From positions 1 through 64,000 of the forward strand of contig CAZIRF010000002.1 in the NCBI GenBank assembly GCA_964541755.1: DNA of 64,000 nucleotides, given 5' to 3'. Positions 24,392 to 33,372 of this stretch are shown piece after piece. The translations under genes and the position numbers were made by a program. Source of the DNA: CAZIRF01 sp964541755 (lineage in GTDB: Bacteria; Spirochaetota; Spirochaetia; Treponematales; Breznakiellaceae). Positions within the stretch are counted from its first letter, which is position 1. Every line of letters starts with the position of its first letter. The notes below the pieces were generated by a model. The model was not told the origin of the DNA. It worked only from the letters and a program-made list of their open reading frames with translations, and ran no database searches.

Positions 24392-26410
24392 ATGCGTATA
24401 CTGTCTTCCTTAAAATCCCTTGCGATGAATATCCTTACGGCGGGAGACCGCCGGGAAATGGATGTTCTGGAACGCAGCAAGATCATCTTTTTGAACGCCG
24501 TCACCATGGCCGGCGCCCTCATGATCTCGCTCTTTGCCGTCATCGGCATACGTTCGGGAAACAATGAGCTGGGAACGGTATGCGCCATTGCCGCCTCGGT
24601 CATTTTCCTCAACTTCTTCGCAATCCGCCTTTTCAAACGCTACATTGTCGGCGGCATCATCGACTGTATAGCCATTTTTGCCTTCTACTTTTATCTGGCC
24701 TTTTCCGGTGGTGAAGCGGGTTCCGGCGTCCTCTGGAGCATGACCTATCCCCTTATCACCCTCTTCCTGTTGGGGCCGGTTGGGGGAAGCATTTCCGCTC
24801 TTGCCTACGGGGCTGCCATAGGCTTTGTCATCATCCACCCGGATTACAACAACGCCGGCTTCCCGCTCCTGTACTCCGTACGCGTTATCGGCACCTATTT
24901 CTTCATCTGGCTCTTCGCCCTTATCTACGAACAGGTACGCCGTAGCACCCAAGCCCGTCTTGAAGCGGCCAATACGACTCTCGCATCCATGGCAGAAGAG
25001 CTTCGCGGCGAGAAAAAACAGAGCGATGACATCCTTGCCAATGTATTGGAGGGCATCTTCCTCCTCGATGCAGACTTCCATATCGGCAAAGCCCACTCCG
25101 CCTGGTTGGAAACAGTGCTCGAGCGGCCAATCAACGAGAAAGAGTCCCTCCTCAATGTACTTGCCCCCCTTATTACCGAAAGAGACATTGAAGCCGCACG
25201 CGATTATTTCGGGCTCTTTTTGTCCGGGCAGGTCAACGAAGACCTCCTGCAGGACATAAATCCCCTGGATGATATTTCGGCGACCTTCGATCGCGGCAGG
25301 GGCGAAACCCTTACAAAGCGGCTCCACTTCCAATTTATCCGCGTTGCAGACCCCACGGCCCCGTGGCCAATTCTGGGTGTCGTAACCGACAAAACCAAGG
25401 AATACGAGCTCAAGCTCAAACTGGAACTCGAAGAAGACGAACACCGCCACGCCATGGAGAACATCTTCCAAATTATCCATGTCGACCCGATTATGCTCAA
25501 GGAATTCATCAGCGATACTGATAGCGAGATCGATACGATCAACGACATAATGCGTGAGGGAACCATCGAAGGCAAATCACTGCTCGCAGCCCTCTTCCAA
25601 ACCGCACACGCCATCAAGGGGAATGCTGCCCTTTTGGGCCTCAAGGACTTTGCAAACCGTGTCCATGCCTTCGAGAACAAGGTAAAAGAACGTCTCGACG
25701 AAGGGCATGAGTGGAAAAATCTTTTGGAACTCACCATCGATCTTGCACACATTAAAGAGGCGCTGGACGAGATTCGACAGCTTATCACCAAGATCCTCCG
25801 CTTCCAAACCGATACCCGTGCCGCCGGGCTGGAGAATGCCAACCTCCTTCGCTACTCGATCGACAAACTCGTCAAGCGGGAATCGAACCAATCGGGCATC
25901 CCGGTCAACATTGAATTTGCCGGCTTTACCCGCGACAGTATTCCCGGCCACTACCGCAAATTGGTCAAGGACGTCCTCATCCAGTTCATCCGCAACAGCT
26001 TCGCGCACGGCTTCGAAGACCCCGCCACCCGCAGCTCAAAGGGCAAACTCGAAGAGGGGCATATCAGCCTTTCCATTGATTACAACAATGACGCCCTTAC
26101 CATTCGCTACCGCGATGACGGAAAGGGTCTCGACACCGAAGCCATACGCAACAAAGCACGAGCCATCCCCGATTTTGCGGCCAAGGCCGACAGTCTCAAA
26201 CCCGCAGAACTCGCCCGCCTCATCTTCCACCCGGGGCTCTCGACATCCGGCGAAGAGAACCTCTCGGCCGGACGTGGCGTGGGAATGGCTCTCGTACGCA
26301 GTCGGGTACAGGAGGCAGGGGGCAAGATAGGCATACGATCAGCCCCTGGAAAATTCGTCGAATTTACCATTCTACTCCCCTGGGAAGCTACCAAAGAACA
26401 AGTTTCCTGA
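24392..26410 (+). CDS. membrane-bound CheA-like histidine kinase (TM-PAS-Hpt-HATPase)
   Basis: 672 aa. Six or so transmembrane helices (about 30-190) are followed by a short coiled coil and a PAS-like domain (about 215-340). Next come a histidine phosphotransfer domain with the phospho-accepting histidine in LFQTAHAIKGNAALLGL, and a CheA-type ATPase domain (N box FIRNSFAHGFED, G1 YRDDGKGLD, G2 GRGVGMALVRSRV). It ends just after the ATPase (VEFTILLPWEA), so the CheW-like regulatory domain of true CheA is absent. The neighbours CheY, CheX and a receptor suggest a dedicated pathway. The start has AGAAGAGG upstream. Confidence 0.88.
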   Translation: MRILSSLKSLAMNILTAGDRREMDVLERSKIIFLNAVTMAGALMISLFAVIGIRSGNNELGTVCAIAASVIFLNFFAIRLFKRYIVGGIIDCIAIFAFYFYLAFSGGEAGSGVLWSMTYPLITLFLLGPVGGSISALAYGAAIGFVIIHPDYNNAGFPLLYSVRVIGTYFFIWLFALIYEQVRRSTQARLEAANTTLASMAEELRGEKKQSDDILANVLEGIFLLDADFHIGKAHSAWLETVLERPINEKESLLNVLAPLITERDIEAARDYFGLFLSGQVNEDLLQDINPLDDISATFDRGRGETLTKRLHFQFIRVADPTAPWPILGVVTDKTKEYELKLKLELEEDEHRHAMENIFQIIHVDPIMLKEFISDTDSEIDTINDIMREGTIEGKSLLAALFQTAHAIKGNAALLGLKDFANRVHAFENKVKERLDEGHEWKNLLELTIDLAHIKEALDEIRQLITKILRFQTDTRAAGLENANLLRYSIDKLVKRESNQSGIPVNIEFAGFTRDSIPGHYRKLVKDVLIQFIRNSFAHGFEDPATRSSKGKLEEGHISLSIDYNNDALTIRYRDDGKGLDTEAIRNKARAIPDFAAKADSLKPAELARLIFHPGLSTSGEENLSAGRGVGMALVRSRVQEAGGKIGIRSAPGKFVEFTILLPWEATKEQVS

Positions 26411-26448
26411 TACAATTTTAACAATCTTTTTCAAGTTTGAGGTACATA

Positions 26449-28593
26449 ATGAAGATCCGCAGCAAATTGTCCGCCGGTATCGGCGCCCTCGTTCTCTTTG
26501 TCCTCGTCGCCATGGGGGGCATTTTGGGCTTCATCATACGACAGAATCTCGAGCAGCAAATTATCAGCGAGCTCGATTCAACAATGACATCGACCGCCAG
26601 CCTGGTACGCGCGGCTACAGACGCCAGCATTCGCAACTATTTGCGCGGCATGGCAGAGAGCGGTCGACGCCTCTGCGAGCTTGAGGAAGCACGGGTCCAA
26701 AAAGGGGAAATTAGCCGCGAAGAGGCCTGGCAGAACGTTCGGGACCAAATCGTTAACCCGGTCTACGGGAAAATTGGCAAAACCGGCTATATGGCCGGGG
26801 TGGACACAAACGGGATACTCGCCATGCACCCGGTAAGTGAAGGTGCAGATGCCAGCAAACACGCCTTCATGCAAGACGCCATGGCCATGATAAACGGCTA
26901 CCTCGAGTATCAGTGGAAAAATGTGGGCGAAAAGATAGAGCGGGCAAAGGCCGGCTACCTCGCATACTTCGAACCTTGGGACATCATGATCTGGGCTTCG
27001 TCCTATAAAGAGGAATTCCTCGAACTTATCGAGATAAACACAGTACGGGAAGATCTCCTCTCCATTATAATCGGCGAAACCGGGTATCCCTATGTCCTCG
27101 ACCCCAAGGGAACCCTTATCGTGCACCCGGTATTGGAAGGGCGCAATCTGTTCAATACGAATGATGCCGATGGCATGCCCTTTATCCGCATGATGTTGGA
27201 AGACGAAGACGGCGAAGGCCTCATGTACTACCGCTGGCGCAACAGCGAGGACGAACCCGTCCGCCAGAAATTCCAACGATACCAACGGCTCGACGAATTC
27301 GGATGGACCGTGGCCATTTCCTCGTACACCGACGAATTTTACGGGGTTCTCAACACCATCATCGCAACACTCGTTATCGGAATACTCCTCTCCCTCGTGC
27401 TTATCGTTGCATTTATTCTGATAATTACCAATCGCATGACCCTTTCACTGGAAAAAGTGCGCGTTACCCTCGAAGGGCTTTCAACCGGCGACCTCACCAT
27501 AACAAGCGACGTTACCACGAAAGATGAAACGGGCCTTATGGCTTCGAGTTGCAACCGCATGTCTGCGGGGCTTAACGAATCTGTGGCAAAGATCAAGCAG
27601 GCCACCGACTCTTCTCGCGTACTCTCCGACGAACTCGCCAACCATACCACCGAAATTTCGGCCACGGCCCATCAGATGTCTTCCAATATGGACAGCGTCA
27701 AAAAGGGTATGGACACCCTCAACAACGAGCTCAAAGGGGCCGAAGCCAGTTTGGACGGAATCAAGGGCAACATTACTACCGTAACAGAGCTCATTGAAAC
27801 CCAGGGGACCCAATCCGCAGAGAGTTCTGCGGCCATTACACAGCTCCTGGCGAGTATCGCCAATATCGAAAAGAACACAGCAGAAAAAAAGAACGTTACC
27901 GATCGTCTTTCCAACATGGCCGCACACGGCGAAGAACTTATGCAGGAGACCATCGGCTCGATCAATGAAATCGAGACCTATACCGATACCATCCTCGAGC
28001 TTATCGGGATTATCAACAACGTCGCATCGCAGACGAATCTCCTTGCCATGAATGCCGCTATTGAAGCGGCGCACGCCGGGGAGGCCGGCAAGGGCTTTAG
28101 TGTCGTCGCCGACGAAATACGTAAGTTGGCAGAGACCTCGGCAAGCAATGCCCATGATGTATCAATCACCCTTCAAAATATCACCGAGAAAATCCTCAAG
28201 GCCTCCCAACAGGGCGAGGAAACCAATACCGCCTTTCGCACTATCGCAGAAGGCGTCAACGATGTCTCGCACAGCATGACCGAAACCCTCAACGGCCTCA
28301 TGGAGATGTCGTCGGGCAGCAAGCAAATTTCACAGGCAGTCAACGAGCTCGCCAGTTTGGCAAAGAATGCAGAGAGCGCCGGCGGCGAGATGACTGCAAG
28401 CGTCCGAAGTGTCGTCGACAGCCTCGAGCGCGTATACGGTATGGTAAACAACTACATTGGCAGCGTGGCAGAAACCGCCGAAGGATCACACGAGATTTCA
28501 CAGGCAATGGTGGAGCTTACCGAGTTGAGCACGCGAAACAAGGAGGCGGTCAGGCTCCTGGAAGACGCCGTATCCCGCTTCAAAACCAACTAG
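26449..28593 (+). CDS. methyl-accepting chemotaxis protein with double Cache sensor
   Basis: Transmembrane chemoreceptor, 714 aa: TM1 (about 11-31), a periplasmic double-Cache region with two similar ligand-pocket strings (TGYMAGVDTNGILAMHP and TGYPYVLDPKGTLIVHP), TM2 (about 305-327), a HAMP domain, then the signalling hairpin with tip QTNLLAMNAAIEAAHAGEAG. It should bind a small metabolite such as an amino or organic acid. TTTGAGGT lies 5 nt before the ATG; an earlier TTG is part of that ribosome site. TACAAT with TGA in front (26411-26416) is a likely extended -10. Confidence 0.93.
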   Translation: MKIRSKLSAGIGALVLFVLVAMGGILGFIIRQNLEQQIISELDSTMTSTASLVRAATDASIRNYLRGMAESGRRLCELEEARVQKGEISREEAWQNVRDQIVNPVYGKIGKTGYMAGVDTNGILAMHPVSEGADASKHAFMQDAMAMINGYLEYQWKNVGEKIERAKAGYLAYFEPWDIMIWASSYKEEFLELIEINTVREDLLSIIIGETGYPYVLDPKGTLIVHPVLEGRNLFNTNDADGMPFIRMMLEDEDGEGLMYYRWRNSEDEPVRQKFQRYQRLDEFGWTVAISSYTDEFYGVLNTIIATLVIGILLSLVLIVAFILIITNRMTLSLEKVRVTLEGLSTGDLTITSDVTTKDETGLMASSCNRMSAGLNESVAKIKQATDSSRVLSDELANHTTEISATAHQMSSNMDSVKKGMDTLNNELKGAEASLDGIKGNITTVTELIETQGTQSAESSAAITQLLASIANIEKNTAEKKNVTDRLSNMAAHGEELMQETIGSINEIETYTDTILELIGIINNVASQTNLLAMNAAIEAAHAGEAGKGFSVVADEIRKLAETSASNAHDVSITLQNITEKILKASQQGEETNTAFRTIAEGVNDVSHSMTETLNGLMEMSSGSKQISQAVNELASLAKNAESAGGEMTASVRSVVDSLERVYGMVNNYIGSVAETAEGSHEISQAMVELTELSTRNKEAVRLLEDAVSRFKTN

Positions 28594-28598
28594 AGCGC

Positions 28599-29714
28599 TT
28601 AAACCTCGATGGCGAGAACGGCGATGTCATCATCGGCATCGCCCTCCCGCCCCAGGCGTTTTACAACCGTTCGGGGGATTTTTTCTAGAGGGACGTCCGA
28701 CAGGGTTTGAGCCAGGGGCAGGAGGATATCCTTCCCCTCGACCCAGGACGCCCCGACGCGGTCATCCTCTATGAGCCCATCGGTATATAACAGAAAGCGG
28801 TCGCCCTTTTGCACATCGAGGGTTTCAGGCTGATAGTGCATCCCCTCGATCATCCCGATAATGGGACTGGGTTCACCGATAAAACGGGGCTCCCCGTGAA
28901 GCGGGATGTACACCGCCGGGGGGTGCCCCGCTGCCACGAAAACAGCCTTGAGGGTGCGGCGGTTCAAGCGAAGGGCAAAGGCGGTAAGGTAGTTTTCCTG
29001 GCAAACGGTTTGAGCCAGGACCCCGTTCATGTACGAGAGGGTCTCTTCAACCGTGTACGCCGGCGTCGCAAACTGTTTGAAGAGCACCTTGACCGCTGGG
29101 GTTATGTAACTCGTCCCCACATCGTGGCCGGCGACATCGGCCATTAGGTAGAACCACAGATCCTCTGCCACGGGAATGACATCGTAAAAATCGCCACCCG
29201 CCTCGTGAACAGCCCGGTAATAGCCGGCAAATCCTGCCTGCGGATACTCCTCGCACTTGGGAAGGAGGGCATGTTGTGCAGCGCTTATCTGGCGAACGCT
29301 TTCGGTACGCAAACGCATGAGTTCGCGATTGGCGAGGGCCAGGCGGATATGAACCCGCACCCGGGCCTTGATTTCGGCGGCGTTGGCAGACTTCACGATA
29401 TAATCGACAGCCCCCAACTCGAAGGCTTTGAGCTTGCTCTCTTGGTCGTCCATGCTCGTAAGCATGATGACCGGTATCATGGAAAGCGCGGGTTCTTCCT
29501 GCAGACGTTTGAGGGTTTCGAAACCGTCAATCCCCGTCATAACCACATCAAGGAGGACCAAACCAGGGTTGCATTCGCCAATACGGGCGAGACAGTCCTC
29601 GCCACTGGCCGCTTCACAGACCGTATAGCCATCTTCGTCGAGCAAAAAGTGCAGCCAACTGCGATTTACAGAGGAGTCATCGACTACCAGAACGCGATAG
29701 GGTGAATCGGGCAT
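28599..29714 (-). CDS. response regulator with PP2C (RsbU/SpoIIE-type) phosphatase
   Basis: 371 aa. An N-terminal receiver domain (VLVVDDSSVNR, acceptor in LVLLDVVMTGIDGF, lysine in YIVKSAN) is joined by a helix to a PP2C phosphatase. All metal motifs are present: EAGGDFYDVI, MADVAGHDVGT, LLYTDGLIEDDR and GDADDDIAVLAIE. Proteins of this design dephosphorylate anti-sigma-factor antagonists, linking a kinase to a partner-switching cascade. No STAS or RsbW partner is seen nearby. Convergent with the receptor gene, 5 bp apart. Confidence 0.92.
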   Translation of the reverse strand: MPDSPYRVLVVDDSSVNRSWLHFLLDEDGYTVCEAASGEDCLARIGECNPGLVLLDVVMTGIDGFETLKRLQEEPALSMIPVIMLTSMDDQESKLKAFELGAVDYIVKSANAAEIKARVRVHIRLALANRELMRLRTESVRQISAAQHALLPKCEEYPQAGFAGYYRAVHEAGGDFYDVIPVAEDLWFYLMADVAGHDVGTSYITPAVKVLFKQFATPAYTVEETLSYMNGVLAQTVCQENYLTAFALRLNRRTLKAVFVAAGHPPAVYIPLHGEPRFIGEPSPIIGMIEGMHYQPETLDVQKGDRFLLYTDGLIEDDRVGASWVEGKDILLPLAQTLSDVPLEKIPRTVVKRLGREGDADDDIAVLAIEV

Positions 29715-29787
29715 GCAAGCTCCTGATTCCAGTATAGGACAGGCACCGGTCGCGTGCTACCGCGATCGAATCAAAGGGAACGTTCGA

Positions 29788-31686
29788 CTACAAACGCCGA
29801 TAACAGTCTTCAATTATGCCGTCGATACTCTCCAAGGGCCAGCCTTTTTGCTCAAGGGTTTTACACGCCTCGCTATGCGCCCAGTCCATAAAGGGGTCAT
29901 CGTAGTGTTCCTCAAAAAAACGGTACACGAGATCTTCAAGCTCTTGAGGAAGCGAAGCAAAGAAGAATCTGTTTTTTCGCGTATGTCGCACAAGAACAGT
30001 CCTGATGCTCTGTCGCAATTTCGCCAAAAACCGATCCCGGAAAACATCATACGAGCGGCCGGAAAGCGCCTTTAGCCGATCGGACACCGAACCGGGGGCT
30101 CGCTGTTCTTCCTCGGCTTTGCTTGTTTTAAGGCGGCGCCGCCCCGGAGAGGCAATGTGTCGCGTCCTCTTGATGTCCACATTCTGCTCAAAAGAATCTA
30201 TGGCGTCAGGGGGGCTTGCAAGAGTTGACACCGCCAGCTCCGGTTTTTCTTCAACAGTGGTACCGGGCACGCCTTTGGCAAGGGACGCAACGGGGGTACT
30301 GCCGGGCGCGCTTTTTGCAGCTGCACGCGGATTTTTTTTACGCCCCGTTTCTTTGACAGCACCGGCCATTCCATCCATCGGGCGATCGATGGTCGTCTTC
30401 GTGGCAGAATCTGGCGGCTTCTTTTTGGAGGCAGCCGCCTTCCGGGCCGCAGCAGCCGTCTTGGCCCTGGCAGGCGGGGACTTTTTGACAGGGGCCGCCG
30501 GCTTCTTTTTGGCGGCCGCCTTCCGGGCAGGGGCAGCAGGTGACTTTTTGGCCACCGCCCGGGCGCGTCGGGCGCGCACTTTTTCCCTGCTCGGGCTGTC
30601 ACTATCAGCCTTGATGTCCTCTTCCAAAGACATGCTCTTTTTAACAAGCGCTCCATCCAAGCGTGCGCGCAGAATTTTCCAGGCCTGCTGCATGTAGACG
30701 TCACCGCGAATCGAATAGTAATAACCGGTTATGAGTATTTGCGAGACGCTGTTGAGGATTTCTTCATCACGACGCTGTGCCTGGCGCCCCAGACGAATAG
30801 CGACGAAAACCTCGTAGTGTTTGGTATTGTACTTGCGCGAATAGAGGAAGAGGGTGCGCTCAAAGGCATCGTTGTACGCCAAGTTCCAATATTTGAAGCA
30901 GAAGGCAAGGGTCTTGTCTTCGATTTTGGTGAGTGTTGGGGGTATTTGGATACGGGCGAGATCGGCCGCCGAAAAACGCAGACGCGAAAGATCAAACATG
31001 GCGGACACTTCGCCAGAGTCGGCGCGTCGTTTGCTATCCTTGCGGGCAGTGGAAATACCCTCATTGAGCCAGGGACTCTGCGAAACAGCAGCCAGATCAC
31101 GGGCGACGAGCCCCTGCCGTTCCCGTTCACGCTGCCGGTAGACTTCTTCCTGGCGGCGTCGACGCTCCTCCTGAACGACTTCGAGCGATTCGGTAAGGTA
31201 GGAACGCACAAGATCTTCGGCGATGGAAAGGGGTTTGACTGCATAATCAAGGCGCTCTGCATAAATGCGAAAACGTTCAATTGTTGCGATTGCCTCAAAG
31301 CGTTCGTCGGGAAGCAGGTTGAGTATGGCCTCCGCAGCCTTTATGGTAGAATACGCGTCTTTGGGATTGAAGGACTTCGCATAGTGCGCAATGTACTTGA
31401 GGCTGCGTTTTATACGCTCGAGGAGGCGATCGCCCAATTTCGCGTACTCGGCCTCCATAAGACGCAGGTATTCGGGGGAGCGCATGCGAAAAGCCCGTAA
31501 AATTGCCGCTCGATGGACATCATCCGGATACCGGGGTCGCAACAGGGCATGATATAATTGGAGGGATTCGGCATTGCGACCAAAGCTGCGCAGGGTAAAA
31601 TAGCGCTCGACATCGGGATCGTGGTCCGGCCGTAGCTGAGGATATTCTGCACGCATCAGTTCCTGTTTTATGTCGGCCAAACTCAT
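29788..31686 (-). CDS. large unknown protein with lysine/alanine-rich histone H1-like linker
   Basis: 632 aa, unrecognised. Residues 1-370 are helical and charged. About 375-445 is a low-complexity tract of KKSPAAPARKAAAKKKPAAP type, like the tail of histone H1 or bacterial H1-like proteins. A disordered linker follows, then a helical C-terminal domain (about 520-632, SYDVFRDRFLAKLRQSIRTV). A cytoplasmic protein that touches nucleic acid through the basic tract is a reasonable guess only. ATG 31686 has no ribosome site, but a perfect TATAAT ends 6 nt before it, so the message is probably leaderless. Confidence 0.7.
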   Translation of the reverse strand: MSLADIKQELMRAEYPQLRPDHDPDVERYFTLRSFGRNAESLQLYHALLRPRYPDDVHRAAILRAFRMRSPEYLRLMEAEYAKLGDRLLERIKRSLKYIAHYAKSFNPKDAYSTIKAAEAILNLLPDERFEAIATIERFRIYAERLDYAVKPLSIAEDLVRSYLTESLEVVQEERRRRQEEVYRQRERERQGLVARDLAAVSQSPWLNEGISTARKDSKRRADSGEVSAMFDLSRLRFSAADLARIQIPPTLTKIEDKTLAFCFKYWNLAYNDAFERTLFLYSRKYNTKHYEVFVAIRLGRQAQRRDEEILNSVSQILITGYYYSIRGDVYMQQAWKILRARLDGALVKKSMSLEEDIKADSDSPSREKVRARRARAVAKKSPAAPARKAAAKKKPAAPVKKSPPARAKTAAAARKAAASKKKPPDSATKTTIDRPMDGMAGAVKETGRKKNPRAAAKSAPGSTPVASLAKGVPGTTVEEKPELAVSTLASPPDAIDSFEQNVDIKRTRHIASPGRRRLKTSKAEEEQRAPGSVSDRLKALSGRSYDVFRDRFLAKLRQSIRTVLVRHTRKNRFFFASLPQELEDLVYRFFEEHYDDPFMDWAHSEACKTLEQKGWPLESIDGIIEDCYRRL

Positions 31687-31692
31687 CGCGCG

Positions 31693-31698
31693 ATTATA
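31693..31698 (-). promoter_or_regulatory. -10 element TATAAT, leaderless start predicted
   Basis: A consensus TATAAT on the minus strand, then CGCGCG, then the ATG at 31686. The clearest example of the short -10-to-ATG layout in this window. Confidence 0.6.
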
Positions 31699-31765
31699 CG
31701 ACGTGAAACGGGTTATGTGCAATGAGTGCTTTTTTTTACCGATTTCTCCCAACAAGGAGCTGTCC

Positions 31766-33262
31766 ATGCATGAAATGCCCCGCTACATCCTCGCCCTCGA
31801 CCAGGGAACCACGAGCTCGCGCGCCATACTCTTCAACCGAACGGGCTCCCTTATCGCCACCGGCCAGCGTGAGTTCCCGCAAATGTACCCCAAGAGCGGC
31901 TGGGTCGAACACGACCCGGCCGCCATCTGGCAGTCGCAGCTGGAGAGTGCCAAGGAAGCAATCGCGCGGGCACAGATTACCGCCGATCAAATCGACAGTA
32001 TCGGGATAAGCAACCAGCGGGAGACCGTCCTCGTCTGGGAAAAGGACAGCGGCAAACCCGTCCACAATGCCATCGTTTGGCAGTGCCGCCGTTCCGCCGC
32101 CATCTGCCGCGAGCTCAAGGACCGCGGCCTCGAGGACATGATCCGCGCCCGGACCGGTCTCCTCATCGACCCCTATTTTTCCGCCACCAAGCTCATGTGG
32201 CTCCTGGCCGAGTTCCCGGACCTTCGTTCACGCGCCGAACGCGGCGAGCTCCTCTTTGGCACGGTCGACTCCTGGCTTGTCTGGCAACTTTCCGGGGTTC
32301 ACGCCACCGACGTAACCAACGCCAGCCGCACCCTCCTTTTCAACATCCACACAATGGACTGGGACGATGAGCTCCTCTCGCTCTTTCGTATCCCGCGCGC
32401 CATGCTCCCCGCCGTACACGACTCTAGCGGCCTCATCGCCCATACCAAAGCCAATATTTTCGGACGATCAATACCCATCTGCTCCTGCGTGGGCGATCAG
32501 CAGGCGGCCCTCTTCGGCCACGCCTGCTTCGAGCCGGGCATGGTCAAGAACACCTACGGCACCGGCTGCTTTACCCTGCTCAACACCGGCAGCACTGCCG
32601 TCGCCTCTAAAAACCGCCTCCTAACGACGGTAGCATGGCGCATAAAAGGCAAAACCAGCTACGCCCTCGAAGGCTCGGTCTTCGTGGGCGGCGCCGTCAT
32701 CCAGTGGTTGAGGGATGAACTCAAGATACTCTCCAACGCCGCGGAATCCGAAGCCCTCGCCCGCTCAGTCCCCGACAGCGGGGGCGTCATTATCGTGCCG
32801 GCCTTTGTGGGTCTCGGGGCCCCCTGGTGGGACAGCGAGGCGCGCGGCCTCATTTTGGGACTGGGGCGCGGCAGTGGGCGCCCCCATATCGTTCGGGCCG
32901 CCCTCGAGAGCATCGCCTGGCAAACCCGCGACCTCGTCGCCGCCATGGAGAGCGATTACGGCCAGCCGGTCGCCCTCCTCAAGGCCGACGGCGGCGCCGC
33001 CGCCAACTCCTTCCTGATGCAGTACCAGGCAGACATCACCGGCTGCAGCGTCATCCTGCCCGAAGTCCACGAAATTACCGCCCTGGGGGCCGCCTACCTC
33101 GCGGGCCTCGCCACCGGCTACTGGCAAGACCAGGACGAAATCGCACAGAACTGGCGCGAGCGCCGCCGCTTCTCCTGCAGCCTCTGCGACGAGGACCGCG
33201 GCACCCTCCTGGCCCGCTGGCACAAGGCAATTTCGCTGGCACGGGAAGCGGGAAGTTTGTAA
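31766..33262 (+). CDS. glpK: glycerol kinase
   Basis: Phosphorylates glycerol to sn-glycerol 3-phosphate using ATP. FGGY-family motifs: ALDQGTTSSRAILF at the N-terminus, WVEHDPAAIW, GISNQRETVLVW, CVGDQQAALFG, and NTYGTGCF in the nucleotide site. Length is 498 aa, as in other bacteria. The start is fixed by AAGGAG 6 nt upstream of ATG 31766; a longer in-frame extension to 31670 overlaps the divergent gene and lacks a site. No glycerol facilitator or GlpD lies next to it here. Confidence 0.96.
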   Translation: MHEMPRYILALDQGTTSSRAILFNRTGSLIATGQREFPQMYPKSGWVEHDPAAIWQSQLESAKEAIARAQITADQIDSIGISNQRETVLVWEKDSGKPVHNAIVWQCRRSAAICRELKDRGLEDMIRARTGLLIDPYFSATKLMWLLAEFPDLRSRAERGELLFGTVDSWLVWQLSGVHATDVTNASRTLLFNIHTMDWDDELLSLFRIPRAMLPAVHDSSGLIAHTKANIFGRSIPICSCVGDQQAALFGHACFEPGMVKNTYGTGCFTLLNTGSTAVASKNRLLTTVAWRIKGKTSYALEGSVFVGGAVIQWLRDELKILSNAAESEALARSVPDSGGVIIVPAFVGLGAPWWDSEARGLILGLGRGSGRPHIVRAALESIAWQTRDLVAAMESDYGQPVALLKADGGAAANSFLMQYQADITGCSVILPEVHEITALGAAYLAGLATGYWQDQDEIAQNWRERRRFSCSLCDEDRGTLLARWHKAISLAREAGSL

Positions 33263-33359
33263 GACCCAGGTAATGGCCGAAGAACTCTCCGGCCAGGCCG
33301 GGTACCTCGCGGCTCTGGCGGCGTGGTTTACCGTCTAGCGAACCCCTCGCCCGGCATGC

Positions 33360-33365
33360 TACAAT
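33360..33365 (+). promoter_or_regulatory. extended -10 TGCTACAAT, leaderless start predicted
   Basis: TACAAT with TGC in front, followed by 7 nt and then ATG 33373. The context TACAATGGCGCCCATG is nearly the same as TACAATGGGGGCAATG before the RluA gene at 62571. Confidence 0.6.
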
Positions 33366-33372
33366 GGCGCCC

